Part shown: positions 53,562 to 62,458 of the stretch, one piece after another
How positions within the stretch are numbered: the first letter of the stretch is position 1
Layout: every line of letters begins with the position of its first letter
NCBI GenBank assembly: GCA_920105625.2
Contig: OV050030.1
Span: 349,804,925 to 349,868,924 of the forward strand
Direction: 5' to 3'
From: Clusia tigrina
Taxonomy: Eukaryota > Arthropoda > Insecta > Diptera > Clusiidae
Length of the DNA: 64,000 nt
Notes under the pieces: model-generated
Told to the model about the DNA's origin: nothing
The model's database searches: none
What the model saw: only the letters and a program-made list of their open reading frames with translations
Program-made: the position numbers and the translations under genes

Positions 53562-53990
53562 ATATATAATTCATTATTCATATAATTTATAATCGAAAAT
53601 CATTTTATATGTCGTATAGTATCTATTTTTGGTAATGAATATGTACATATACAAAATGAATATTTTATTGATGCAGTGATCATACTGCTATGTGCTAATG
53701 AATGAAAAAGAATTTATAATGATTTCAGTGAACAACACAAGTAGCAAAATATTACAAGAAACAAAGAGCTCTTTCAAAATTTCAATTTCATTTATCGTAA
53801 ATATTCAACGATATACGATATGGGGATTTATATAAAACATACCTATAAATGAATTTGTTTGGTTTCTTATCAATATAAGAAATATACTCGTATAATTTTT
53901 ATAAAAATTTTACATACTCCTATATATATTTGTAATAATATAATTTTTTGAATTTTTATATATTTTTAATATGTAAATTATATGTTGAAT
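53562..53990 (-). repeat. Dispersed repeat R2, copy 3 (second part)
   Basis: The minus-strand reading 'aatttacatattaaaaatat', 'ataaaaatt' (53900-53980) matches the beginning of R2 at 18310 and 32805. It shows that the gypsy element landed inside one R2 copy. The rest is AT-rich. Confidence 0.55.
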
Positions 53991-54025
53991 AAAAGCTGTT
54001 TATTTTTATTCAATTACAATATGCA

Positions 54026-54188
54026 TGTTGGTCTGGTAACGATGTGACACCTCATCATCTTTGACGTTTTACAACATATATTTATTTTTTCTTTCTTCCT
54101 ATCTCTTCTTCCGGTGGACGTCCTTTTTGATAGTTTAATTCTAAGGCCCTTGTTAATAAATTCAACGAAATTTTGCGCAATTTTAACA
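54026..54188 (+). repeat. Copia left LTR
   Basis: TGTTGGTCTGG to GCAATTTTAACA, 163 bp by the TG...CA rule and the adjoining primer-binding site. There is no right LTR in the window to confirm it. Confidence 0.65.
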
Positions 54189-54203
54189 GGTTATGGGCCC
54201 AGA
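54189..54203 (+). promoter_or_regulatory. Copia primer-binding site
   Basis: GGTTATGGGCCCAGA matches the copia site complementary to an internal part of initiator tRNA-Met (GGTTATGGGCCCAGT). Confidence 0.8.
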
Positions 54204-54242
54204 TGCGCAAAATTTAATAATTTTATAGTTTTTAAATTTGTA

Positions 54243-55068
54243 ATGAGCGATATTGAAGACATCAGTGAACTCTTTGCGCAAAAGTTGAAAGGAAAAATTT
54301 CAGCATGAGTGACAAATTTTCAATTAAAATGGTAGCAAACTCTGTGTCCAGTTCCTCGCGAATCGGATTATTATCAAAAGATAATTACGATACGTGGAGT
54401 CTTGGTAAAAGCAGGATAAGAAAGCTAAAACGGATCTAATCTTATCAATACAGCCTTCGGAGCTAAAGCAAATATGTGGATGTGAGACTTCACGTGAAGT
54501 TTGGCTTAAGCTTGAGTGTACTTATGCTTCAAAGGGGCCTGCGCGTAAAGCGACGTTGTTGAAGCAACTAATGCTCCAGAAGCTGGACGAAGGTGGCGAT
54601 GTAAAAGACCACATCGCACGTTTCATGGATGTAGTTTATAAGTTAGGAAGCATGATCATCGAAATAAATGGCGATTTACTAACCATTATGTTGATGTACT
54701 CGTATAAAGTAAAGATTCCATAAAGTTTTGAAAAGTTTCGTTGCGCAATCGAATCTCGTGATGAACTACCTACTGCCGAGGTTTTGAAAGTCAAAATTAT
54801 AGAAGAGAGCGAGGCACGATTGCAAGCTTCTGGAAGTGTGATAGCAATAGTTGCTGGTGGTCGCACACGTGATCGTAAGTCTAATTTCGAACAAGGGAAA
54901 ATGGCTACGAAAGGTATTTTTAGATGTTTCAAGTGCAGTGCGCTTGGACACAAGGCGAATGCTTGTTCCGCAAAGAAAAACAATAATGCAAAAGGTTACA
55001 AGCAGTCTCATCATGTTAACGAAACATACGCCGTACGCCATTCTGTAACTAGTGGAATGATTATTTAA
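54243..55068 (+). pseudogene. Copia gag
   Basis: ATG at 54243 (MSDIEDISELFAQKLKGKIS). After an early stop at 54306, shifted frames read VWLKLECTYASKGPARKATLLKQLMLQKLDEGGDVKDHIARF, SRDELPTAEVLKVKIIEESEAR and a CCHC knuckle CFKCSALGHKANAC (54924-54965). These are standard copia gag features (UBN2-like capsid region, one knuckle). Protease sequence after the knuckle is largely missing. Confidence 0.8.
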
Positions 55069-55084
55069 ACAAACACCCCTCCCT

Positions 55085-56160
55085 TCCTTTTCGTACGGAA
55101 TCTACAGAACGAGCCAGGTATTTTGTTACGTTCATAGACGACAGCTCTAGATGGTGTCAGGTATATTTCTTATGAGAGAAAATCGGTGTTTTCGAAGCTT
55201 TAAAAATGTATCAGCGATTTGTGGAAAATCAAACTGGGCAAAGAACAAAATGCTTGCAGTCAAGGCAATGGGCGTGAGTATTTTAATAACGATTTTAATA
55301 AATATCTCTCAGATCATGGCATTATGCGGAGACTGTCTATTCCTCAGACTCCACAATAAAATGGAGTCGCAGAGCGTCATAATCGTACGCTATTAAATAT
55401 GACAAGGTGTCTTTTGTTCCAGTCAGGATTGAATCAGACGTTTTGATCATCGGCCTTGTCGGCGGCGTGTTATATACGCAATAGATGTCCAAGAAGCAGT
55501 TTAAAGAAAAGAGCAAGCTGGACTACTTGAAGTCATTTGGATCCAAAGTAATGGTTCTCAATAAGGATCCCGGCAAAAATACGTTTGCACCGAGAGCAAC
55601 CGAGGGAATTTTTGTGGGTATCCACACGACAGAAAGGGGTATCGCATATGGATGCTAAGCTCACAAAAAATATATGTGCGCGTGATGTTAAATTCGTCTA
55701 TGAGATTTGTGGGCAGCAAAGCATTTCAAAGAAACTCTCTGACTTCCTGTTACCATGTAGTCCCACTACATCAAGCGATAGAAGTTTCGTTGAATTCTCT
55801 CCTAGCCCACCAAGAAACACCATGTTTGCTGACAACAGAACACAAGTGGTAGCAGTGAACAGCCAAGAAGATGAAGGTAGAGCTCCTGGTCGGCCAAAGA
55901 TGTTGCGCACCGGGCGTAGAGGACGAACTTTTTCACGCTCGCACGTTGACGTCAGAAGAAAAACCTCCAGAGGAGCCTAAAGTTGAATCAGATGAGCTGG
56001 AGGACGATGTTTTTGCTGGCGTAGCCGAAATTAGTGTACGAAGTGCAATGAACGGGCCATCGAGTCAGAGGTGGTGAGTCTTAGTGAAAATGATACATAC
56101 ATATAAATTACATGGGAGCTTGTATCGCCTATTGCACGAAATGTTTTCGGTTGTCGTTTC
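55085..56160 (+). pseudogene. Copia integrase remnant and connecting region
   Basis: RARYFVTFIDDSSRWCQVYF (first integrase Asp, 55115-55175), NGVAERHNRTLL-like remnants (55365-55400, 'ggagtcgcagagcgtcataatcgta'), SKLDYLKSFGSKVMVLNKDPGKNTFAPRATEGIFVGI (55505-55620) and a poorly conserved connecting stretch rich in Asp/Glu. Frames change repeatedly. Confidence 0.65.
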
Positions 56161-56934
56161 GTACTTACAATCAAATATTGATTAGATGGCAATATTGAAC
56201 GACGAAACGCGCGACTAGTAGTAAAAGGCTATATCCAAAAACATGGTGTAGATTATCACCAAACATTCGCACCAGTTGCAAGACTGGAAACTTTGCGAGT
56301 AATGCTTGCTTTATCCGTACAGTTTGGACCCGAGATCTGGCAATTTGACATTGTGACTGCCTACTTAAATGGTATATTAGAAGAAAAGATATTGATGAAA
56401 GTGCCAGACATGCTGAGTGAGATGCTGGAGCGTATTGTTTTAAAACAAGGTAGAAGCACTGATATTGGTATACGAGCGAATAAAGAGCTGAATGATTTTC
56501 GCTCTGTACGGGCAAACAAACAAACAAGCAGGTCGTCAATTTTATACGAAGTTTAAAGCCAAGCTTGTAAATTGGGTTTAAGCCAATTATGAATGAGCCA
56601 TTCTTGTTTTATTGTCACGTTTCATAACGAACTCACATTACTGTTGATGTACGTCGACGATATTCTTATTGCATCACAAAATAGAAAAGTTATAGAAAAA
56701 TTTAAAGATCAACTTATGAACGACTTTGCAATCAAGGATCTCGGTTTGGCAAATTTCTGCTTTGGTTTGGAAATGAACCAAAATGATTCCGTTATAAAAT
56801 TAAAGCAATCAGGATATATAAAAGAAATGCTCAGAAGTTATGGCATGTCTGATTGCAGTGCCGTGGCCACGCCTGCAGACATAAACACTCAATTTGATAA
56901 TGCATTTAGCAAACCATGCGAAGGATGTCCCTAC
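56161..56934 (+). pseudogene. Copia reverse transcriptase remnant
   Basis: NIERRNARLVVKGYIQKHGVDYHQTFAPVARLETLRVMLAL, QFDIVTAYLNGILEEKILMKVP (56195-56410), then HSCFIVTFHNELTLLLMYVDDILIAS with catalytic YVDD (56595-56670), KDQLMNDFAIKDLGLANFCFGLEM and VATPADINTQFD. A segment between ILMKVP and HSCFIV is scrambled. The domain is cut at 56934 by the nested gypsy element. Confidence 0.8.
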
Positions 56935-57117
56935 TGTGGCAGCACTGCTGTAATAATCTACACTTATATATATACATACCTTTATTATTGTGAATATTGT
57001 TAGATATCGCTGTGGCAGTAACTGCACGAACGGTTGAATTTAAGCGTTCTACCGTGCAGACGTGTACATGCGATTGAATAAATAAAATACATTAAACATT
57101 GTTTTGTTCCTACCACA
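56935..57117 (+). repeat. mdg3-type element 2, left LTR
   Basis: 183 bp, identical to the right LTR. 'gaataaataaaatac' near 57077 gives overlapping poly(A) signals. Confidence 0.95.
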
Positions 57118-57118
57118 A

Positions 57119-57132
57119 TTCAGAAGTGGGAT
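57119..57132 (+). promoter_or_regulatory. Primer-binding site, element 2
   Basis: TTCAGAAGTGGGAT one base after the LTR, the same as in element 1. Confidence 0.7.
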
Positions 57133-57187
57133 TGAGCTAAAATTAAATTAAATTAAAAAGTGACAAACAATAAGTGAGCAAAACGAT

Positions 57188-58948
57188 ATGCCGGGTACTG
57201 AAGACCTTAATCGCTACACTTTGGCGCAGCTAAAAGCATGGCTAGATGTTCTGGGCGAGAACTCAAACGGGAATAAATCAGCCCTAATACTACGCTTGGA
57301 AGCTATTCCATGCGTAAGACGCGAAAAGTGCCCAAGGCCAACGGCTGAAGCAGTTTCTGGAAGTTCAAATCAAACGCCTGAAGAAACAGACGGAGCAGCA
57401 AGCGAGCACAGCGACGCCGAAGAAACGGCCGGCAACAACAGCAAAAGTGCGCAAGACGCCGACGGCGAAAGCGGTGACGAAAACGACAACGCAGTCACGC
57501 AAGTCACGTACGCACATCAAGATGAACAGAAATCTAACAACAAAACAAACGAATTCAACCTGATGCAAAAAGAGATAGAATTGATGAGAAAAGAAATGGA
57601 ATTGCAACGTAGAGAAATAGAAGTGCTAGAAAGAGAAAAAGAGTGTCTGCAAGAAGCTAAAAAAAATGAAACGTAAAACGAGCGATTGAAGAAAACCAGC
57701 AGCAACGAAAAGTCAAAAGAGTGTGGGAAAATATATGAAAAGAACAATGAAATAGCAAACGAATGTACAGACAAAAACAATGAACTCTCAAATGAGTGCC
57801 AGAAAACAACAAATGAAAAGCAGAAATCAAAATATAATGAAGTTGCGGTTGTATCAAATGAATGCGTAAAAACGGCAAAAGAAACGCCGGACGACACATT
57901 TATAAATAAAATGTCAATGGTGAAGGATTCAATTTCGGAATACTCAGGAGAGGTAGACCACTTTCAACTATGGGAATCTCAACTACTAAGTGCTAAAAAA
58001 TCCTTCAACTTAGACTTCAACAATTTACGTGCGTTGATTGCAACGAAATAAAAAGGAAAAGCTCTTAAGTGGCTGCATTCAAGAGCAGACGTCGCAACAA
58101 TTCCAATTATTGACCTACTCGCTGAGATGAAATTTTTGTTCGACAACCGCATCAGCAAACTAACCATTCGTCGAGAGTTTGAAGCTCGTAAGTGGCTACC
58201 AAGTGAACATTTCCAAAACTACTTTCACGACAAACTCATACTGGCGAATAAAATCGATTTTGGGAGCGAGGAATTAGTAGAATACATAATCGAAGGTATA
58301 CCAAATCGGCAGCTACGGTCACAGGCGAAGATGCATCGTTTTCATCATGAAAATCAGCTGTTGGAAGCGTTCGTAGATGTTTCTTTGCCAAAGCCAACAA
58401 CTGTAGGAGGAAACAATGACACTGCTGAGCGGAAAAATCGCTGCTACAACTGCAATTCAGTGGGACACATTGCGTCAGAATGCCGTAAACCAAAAAGAGA
58501 AGTTGGTGCCTGCCACGCATGCGGTGAGTTTGGGCACTACGCTGCTGAATGTCCGAAGTACAAGAAGAAGAACTTGGTTCACAATGTGCAAGACGAACAT
58601 GGCGAAGAATTTGTAAGGAAAATGTATATTAGTTTTTGTTTATTGAGTAGTAATTATAAAACTTTATTAGAATGCCTGATAGATACGGGGAGTCCCATTA
58701 GCTTCATCCGACAAATGTTCGTTCCAGATTTTTTTAAAAAAAAATTAAACAAAGAAGTTAATTACTACGGAATCAATAAAACCAAATTAATTTTTTATGG
58801 GAAAATTGAATTAAATATATGTTTTGAAAATGAAAATGTTTTACTGGATGTTTTTGTCGTATCGGATGAGACTATGGTTTACCCCATAGTACTAGGTAGA
58901 GATTTTATATTGAAAGCTAAGCTAGAATTACGAAAAAGAAAAAATTAA
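57188..58948 (+). pseudogene. mdg3-type gag and protease, in-frame UAA codons
   Basis: ATG at 57188 opens with a SAP-like motif (LNRYTLAQLKAWLDVLGENSNGNKSALILRL), then an acidic spacer and a coiled-coil-like stretch (QKEIELMRKEMELQRREIEVLEREKE). UAA codons at 57674-57676 and 58049-58051 interrupt an otherwise continuous frame. The capsid region (KGKALKWLHSRADV, HFQNYFHDKL) and two CCHC knuckles, CYNCNSVGHIASEC and CHACGEFGHYAAEC, follow. The protease begins ECLIDTGSPISFIRQ (58675-58720) and continues to a third UAA at 58946-58948. Pol goes on in the same frame. Confidence 0.85.
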
Positions 58949-59005
58949 CTAAATAGAGATGACCTTAGCTTAAAAAATAAAAATTATGTTAAAAACATCG
59001 ATTGT

Positions 59006-61828
59006 TTGGAAAATGATAAAATTAAAACCGAGTTAAGTTTAAAAAATAAAAACCAAGTTAAGAAATTTGAATTTTTAAAAAACGATGATATTACAAATGA
59101 AGGAATTTCTAAGAATAAAAGCGAAACCAATTTTTTTGTTAATGACGAATGTAAATTCCTTTTAATGGAAATTGAAGATGATAAATTAGATATAAATGTT
59201 AACACAAAATTAAGTTTCGAAACCAAAATGATGGTGACTGATATCTTTAAGCAGTTTTATGTTAATGGTAAACGTCCCGAGTTGTCAGAAACAAACTATG
59301 AAATGAAACTATCTCTTTCTAACGAAAAGCCCTTCCATTGTACCCCGAGGCGATTGTCGTATTTTGAAAAGGGTAAATTACGAGAAATTATAGATGATCT
59401 GTTAGCTATAAGTACAATAAGGCCTAGTGAGTCTGAATATGCATATCCAATTGTACTCGTTAAGAAAAACACAGGGGAACTACGATTCTGTGTGGATTAT
59501 CGGACCTTGAACAAAGTTACCTGTAGGGACAATTATCCGCTTCCACTTATCGACGACCTTTTAGATAAATTTGCAAACAAACGTGTTTTTGCACTACTAG
59601 ACTTAAAGAGTGCATTTTACCATGTTCATATGAACAATGAATCCATTAAGTACACATCCTTCGTAACACCAACTGGGCAGTATGAGTTCCTTAGGATGCC
59701 CTTCGGTCTTAAAAATGCACCGTCTGCATTTCAGAGATACGTGAACCGAATTTTTAATGACCTTATAGAGACTGGATGTATGACAATCTATATGGACGAT
59801 ATTATGATCGCAACTAGCACAATAGATGAACATTTTAGGATCCTTAAAGAGGTGTTACAAAGATTAGTGAGAAACAATCTTGAATTGAGATTAGATAAAT
59901 GCAAATTTCTGCAGTCTGAAGTAAAATACTTAGGCTATACGGTATCTAAAGACGGGATTCGCCCTGATGAAAACGGCGTAAACGCAATATTGGATTTTCC
60001 AGTACCAGGGAATGTCAAAGCCGTTCACAGTTTTCTAGGGTTATGCTCTTATTTTAGAAGATTTGTTCAAAATTTTTCAACGATTGCTCAGCCGTTATAC
60101 AAATTAATAAAGAAAGACTCAGATTTAATTTTCGGTAAGACAGAACTCGATTGTTTTTTACTGCTCAAAAGCAAACTAGTTGCAGCACCCATCCTAGCTA
60201 TTTATGATCCTCGCGATGAGACTGAGTTACACTGTGATGCCAGTGCAATAGGTTTTGGAGCTATTTTACTGCAAAGAAAATCTGATGGAATTTTTCACCC
60301 AGTTTTTTATTTTTCGAAAAGGACAACTCAATGTGAAGCGAAGTATCATAGTTTCGAATTAGAAACTTTAGCGATTATATATGCTCTTGAAAGGTTTAGA
60401 ATATACCTACAGGGAATTAAGTTTAAAATCATTACGGATTGTAATTCCTTAACTCTAACGATCAACAAGAAAGATATAAACCCTCGTATTGCCCGTTGGG
60501 TATTAAAACTTCAAGATTATGATTACACATTAGAGCATAGAAATGGAGTCAAAATGCAACATGTAGATGCACTAAGCCGTGCAACCAATATTTTGATTTT
60601 AGAAGAAATCACATTTGAGCAGAATTTGTCAATTTGTCAGAGTAGAGACGAAACCTTACGCAAAATATGCGAACACTTAGAGAATTCTGAGAGCAAATTT
60701 TATGAAATGCACAACGGATTAGTATACAGAAAAGTCAAAGGAAAAGTTAAATTTTATGTTCCATCGGATATGGAAAACCAAGTATTACACAAATACCATG
60801 ATGACTTGGGGCATATTGGTCGTGATAAAGTTTTAGAATCTATAACCAAGACCTATTGGTTCCCCAAGATGAAAGAAAAAATTTCTATTTATATAGACAA
60901 TTGTTTAAAATGCATAGCATTTTCACCTAAATTTGGAAAACGGGAATGTTTGTTGAATAATATACCAAAAGGTGACCTACCCTTTGACACCCTTCACATA
61001 GATCACTTTGGCCCAGTTTTGTTACCAAACTCAAAAAAAAAATTCGTTCTATTAGTAGTGGATGCTTTTACGAAATTCGTTAAACTGTATGCAGTAAAAA
61101 CTACTAATACGTATGAAGTATTAAGCCAACTTAAGTCTTTCTTTAACACTTATAGTCGTCCAAAAATTATAATTTCCGACAGGGGCAGCAGTTTTACGTC
61201 AAAAGATTTTACAACATTTCTCGAGACACATAATGTACGACACATTAAAATAGCAACAGCGTCCCCTCAAGCCAATGGACAGGTGGAACGAATTAACAGA
61301 AGTCTTGCTCAAATGATAGCAAAGTCCGCCAGTGGTAATAAAACAAGTTTAGATGGTATACTACCGGACATTGAGTTTTCAATGAATAATACTGTTCAGC
61401 GTAGTATAGGAACATCACCTAGCGAGCTTTTATTTGGCGTAAGGCAAAGAGGAAAAGTCATCGACTTCTTAAGTGAATGTTTAAGTGAAAATGTAGAAAA
61501 TAGGGATACAAGGGATGTATATAACTTAAGATCAAAAGCAGTTGCAAAGCAAACCAAATCGCAAGATTACAATAAAAATATTGTAGATGGAAATCGCAAA
61601 GAAGCAAAAATTTACAATTTAGGAGATTACGTTATGGTAAAAAATTTTATTAGCACTCCAGGAGTATCGAAGAAAATAGTTCCAAAGTTTAAGGGCCCGT
61701 ATAAGATAAAAAAAGTTCTTGGTAATAATAGATATGTAGTAAAAGATGTAGAAGGGTTTCAATTAGGTCAAATCCCTTACGAAGGTACTTGGGAAGCGGC
61801 AAATATGAAACCATGGTTTAAAAAATAA
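59006..61828 (+). CDS. mdg3-type pol: RT, RNase H, integrase (intact frame)
   Basis: An uninterrupted frame of 940 codons. It has RT with YPIVLVKKNTGELRFCVDYR, FALLDLKSAFYHVHMN, LRMPFGLKNAPSAFQRYV, TIYMDDIMIATS (YMDD, about 59785) and FLGLCSYFRRFVQNFS. RNase H has LHCDASAIGFGAILLQ and YHSFELETLAII, ending MQHVDALSR. The integrase zinc finger is YHDDLGHIGRDKVLESI with CLKC; the core has LHIDHFGPVLLP, IIISDRGSSFTSKDF and QANGQVERINRSLAQ as the D,D,E sites, followed by SPSELLFGVRQRGK and a GPYKIKKVLGNNRYVVKDVE C-terminal domain. All catalytic residues are present. The listed Met is only the first after the UAA at 58946, as the normal product is a Gag-Pol polyprotein. Confidence 0.9.
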   Translation: MENDKIKTELSLKNKNQVKKFEFLKNDDITNEGISKNKSETNFFVNDECKFLLMEIEDDKLDINVNTKLSFETKMMVTDIFKQFYVNGKRPELSETNYEMKLSLSNEKPFHCTPRRLSYFEKGKLREIIDDLLAISTIRPSESEYAYPIVLVKKNTGELRFCVDYRTLNKVTCRDNYPLPLIDDLLDKFANKRVFALLDLKSAFYHVHMNNESIKYTSFVTPTGQYEFLRMPFGLKNAPSAFQRYVNRIFNDLIETGCMTIYMDDIMIATSTIDEHFRILKEVLQRLVRNNLELRLDKCKFLQSEVKYLGYTVSKDGIRPDENGVNAILDFPVPGNVKAVHSFLGLCSYFRRFVQNFSTIAQPLYKLIKKDSDLIFGKTELDCFLLLKSKLVAAPILAIYDPRDETELHCDASAIGFGAILLQRKSDGIFHPVFYFSKRTTQCEAKYHSFELETLAIIYALERFRIYLQGIKFKIITDCNSLTLTINKKDINPRIARWVLKLQDYDYTLEHRNGVKMQHVDALSRATNILILEEITFEQNLSICQSRDETLRKICEHLENSESKFYEMHNGLVYRKVKGKVKFYVPSDMENQVLHKYHDDLGHIGRDKVLESITKTYWFPKMKEKISIYIDNCLKCIAFSPKFGKRECLLNNIPKGDLPFDTLHIDHFGPVLLPNSKKKFVLLVVDAFTKFVKLYAVKTTNTYEVLSQLKSFFNTYSRPKIIISDRGSSFTSKDFTTFLETHNVRHIKIATASPQANGQVERINRSLAQMIAKSASGNKTSLDGILPDIEFSMNNTVQRSIGTSPSELLFGVRQRGKVIDFLSECLSENVENRDTRDVYNLRSKAVAKQTKSQDYNKNIVDGNRKEAKIYNLGDYVMVKNFISTPGVSKKIVPKFKGPYKIKKVLGNNRYVVKDVEGFQLGQIPYEGTWEAANMKPWFKK

Positions 61829-61856
61829 TAATGTTCAAAGATAACCGGGACGGTTA

Positions 61857-61875
61857 CAGGTCAGGACGGCCGAGT
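61857..61875 (+). promoter_or_regulatory. Probable plus-strand priming tract, element 2
   Basis: 'caggtcaggacggccgagt' abuts the right LTR. The core TCAGGA(C)GGCCGA is shared with the same position in element 1 (tcaggaaaggccga), an atypical tract for a polypurine primer. Confidence 0.5.
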
Positions 61876-62058
61876 TGTGGCAGCACTGCTGTAATAATCT
61901 ACACTTATATATATACATACCTTTATTATTGTGAATATTGTTAGATATCGCTGTGGCAGTAACTGCACGAACGGTTGAATTTAAGCGTTCTACCGTGCAG
62001 ACGTGTACATGCGATTGAATAAATAAAATACATTAAACATTGTTTTGTTCCTACCACA
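61876..62058 (+). repeat. mdg3-type element 2, right LTR
   Basis: Identical to the left LTR and followed by the CTAC duplication. Confidence 0.95.
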
Positions 62059-62458
62059 CTACCGAGAGCTAATTGGTGCTTTGATGTATCTATTAGTGGC
62101 AACGAGGCCTGATATTGCGAATATCATTTCAAGATTGGCGCAGTTTTTGAATAACCCTATTGATTGACATTGGCAGGCTGCTTAAAGAGTTTTGCGGTAT
62201 TTAGCTGATTCAGCAAATAAAGGCTTAGAATATAAACGGACGAATAATCCACTGCTTGCTTACACCGATGGTGATTGGGGTGGATGCGTTGTGGACCGTC
62301 GCTCTTATACAGGCTACGCGTTTATTCCCAGTGGAGCTGCTATAACCTGGAAATCGCAGAAACAACGTACCCTAGCACTTTCTTCTACCGAAGCCGAGTA
62401 CGTCACTTTAGCTGAAGCAGCGAAAGAGGCAATTTATTAGCGAAGTTTCTTAAATGAG
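62059..62458 (+). pseudogene. Copia RNase H remnant
   Basis: Continues the interrupted copia pol: YRELIGALMYLLVATRPDIANIISRLAQFLNNP, then a stop, RVLRYLADSANKGLEYKR, LAYTDGDWGGCVVDRRSYTGYAF and LALSSTEAEYVTLAEAAKEAIY (RNase H catalytic Asp and Glu regions). It stops at 62438-62440 before RSFLNE. Copia similarity ends near 62458. Confidence 0.85.

Larger units (their letters stand above)
56935..62058 (+). mobile_element. mdg3-type Ty3/gypsy retrotransposon, identical LTRs
   Basis: A 5,124-bp element is inserted in copia, with LTRs 56935-57117 and 61876-62058 identical by eye (183 bp, TGTGGCAGCACTGC to CCTACCACA). A perfect CTAC duplication flanks it (56931-56934, 62059-62062). A shared-frame gag-pol runs 57188-61828 with no frameshift but three in-frame UAA codons (57674, 58049, 58946). 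The insertion is very recent. The stops imply either mobilisation in trans, mutations after insertion, sequence error or tolerated readthrough. Confidence 0.9.
54026..62458 (+). mobile_element. Ty1/copia element, degenerate, split by element 2
   Basis: The left LTR (54026-54188) and a copia-type primer-binding site precede gag, integrase and RT remnants (54243-56934). The reading breaks at the nested element 56935-62058 and resumes with RNase H (62059-62458). The 3' LTR is missing; at about 62459 another gypsy fragment begins. Many stops and shifts show age. Confidence 0.8.

Noticed and set aside
57188..61828. Programmed stop-codon readthrough as the main explanation of the UAA codons
   Set aside because: Readthrough usually involves one stop at the gag-pol border; three stops, two of them inside gag, fit mutation or error at least as well. 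Kept only as a testable option.
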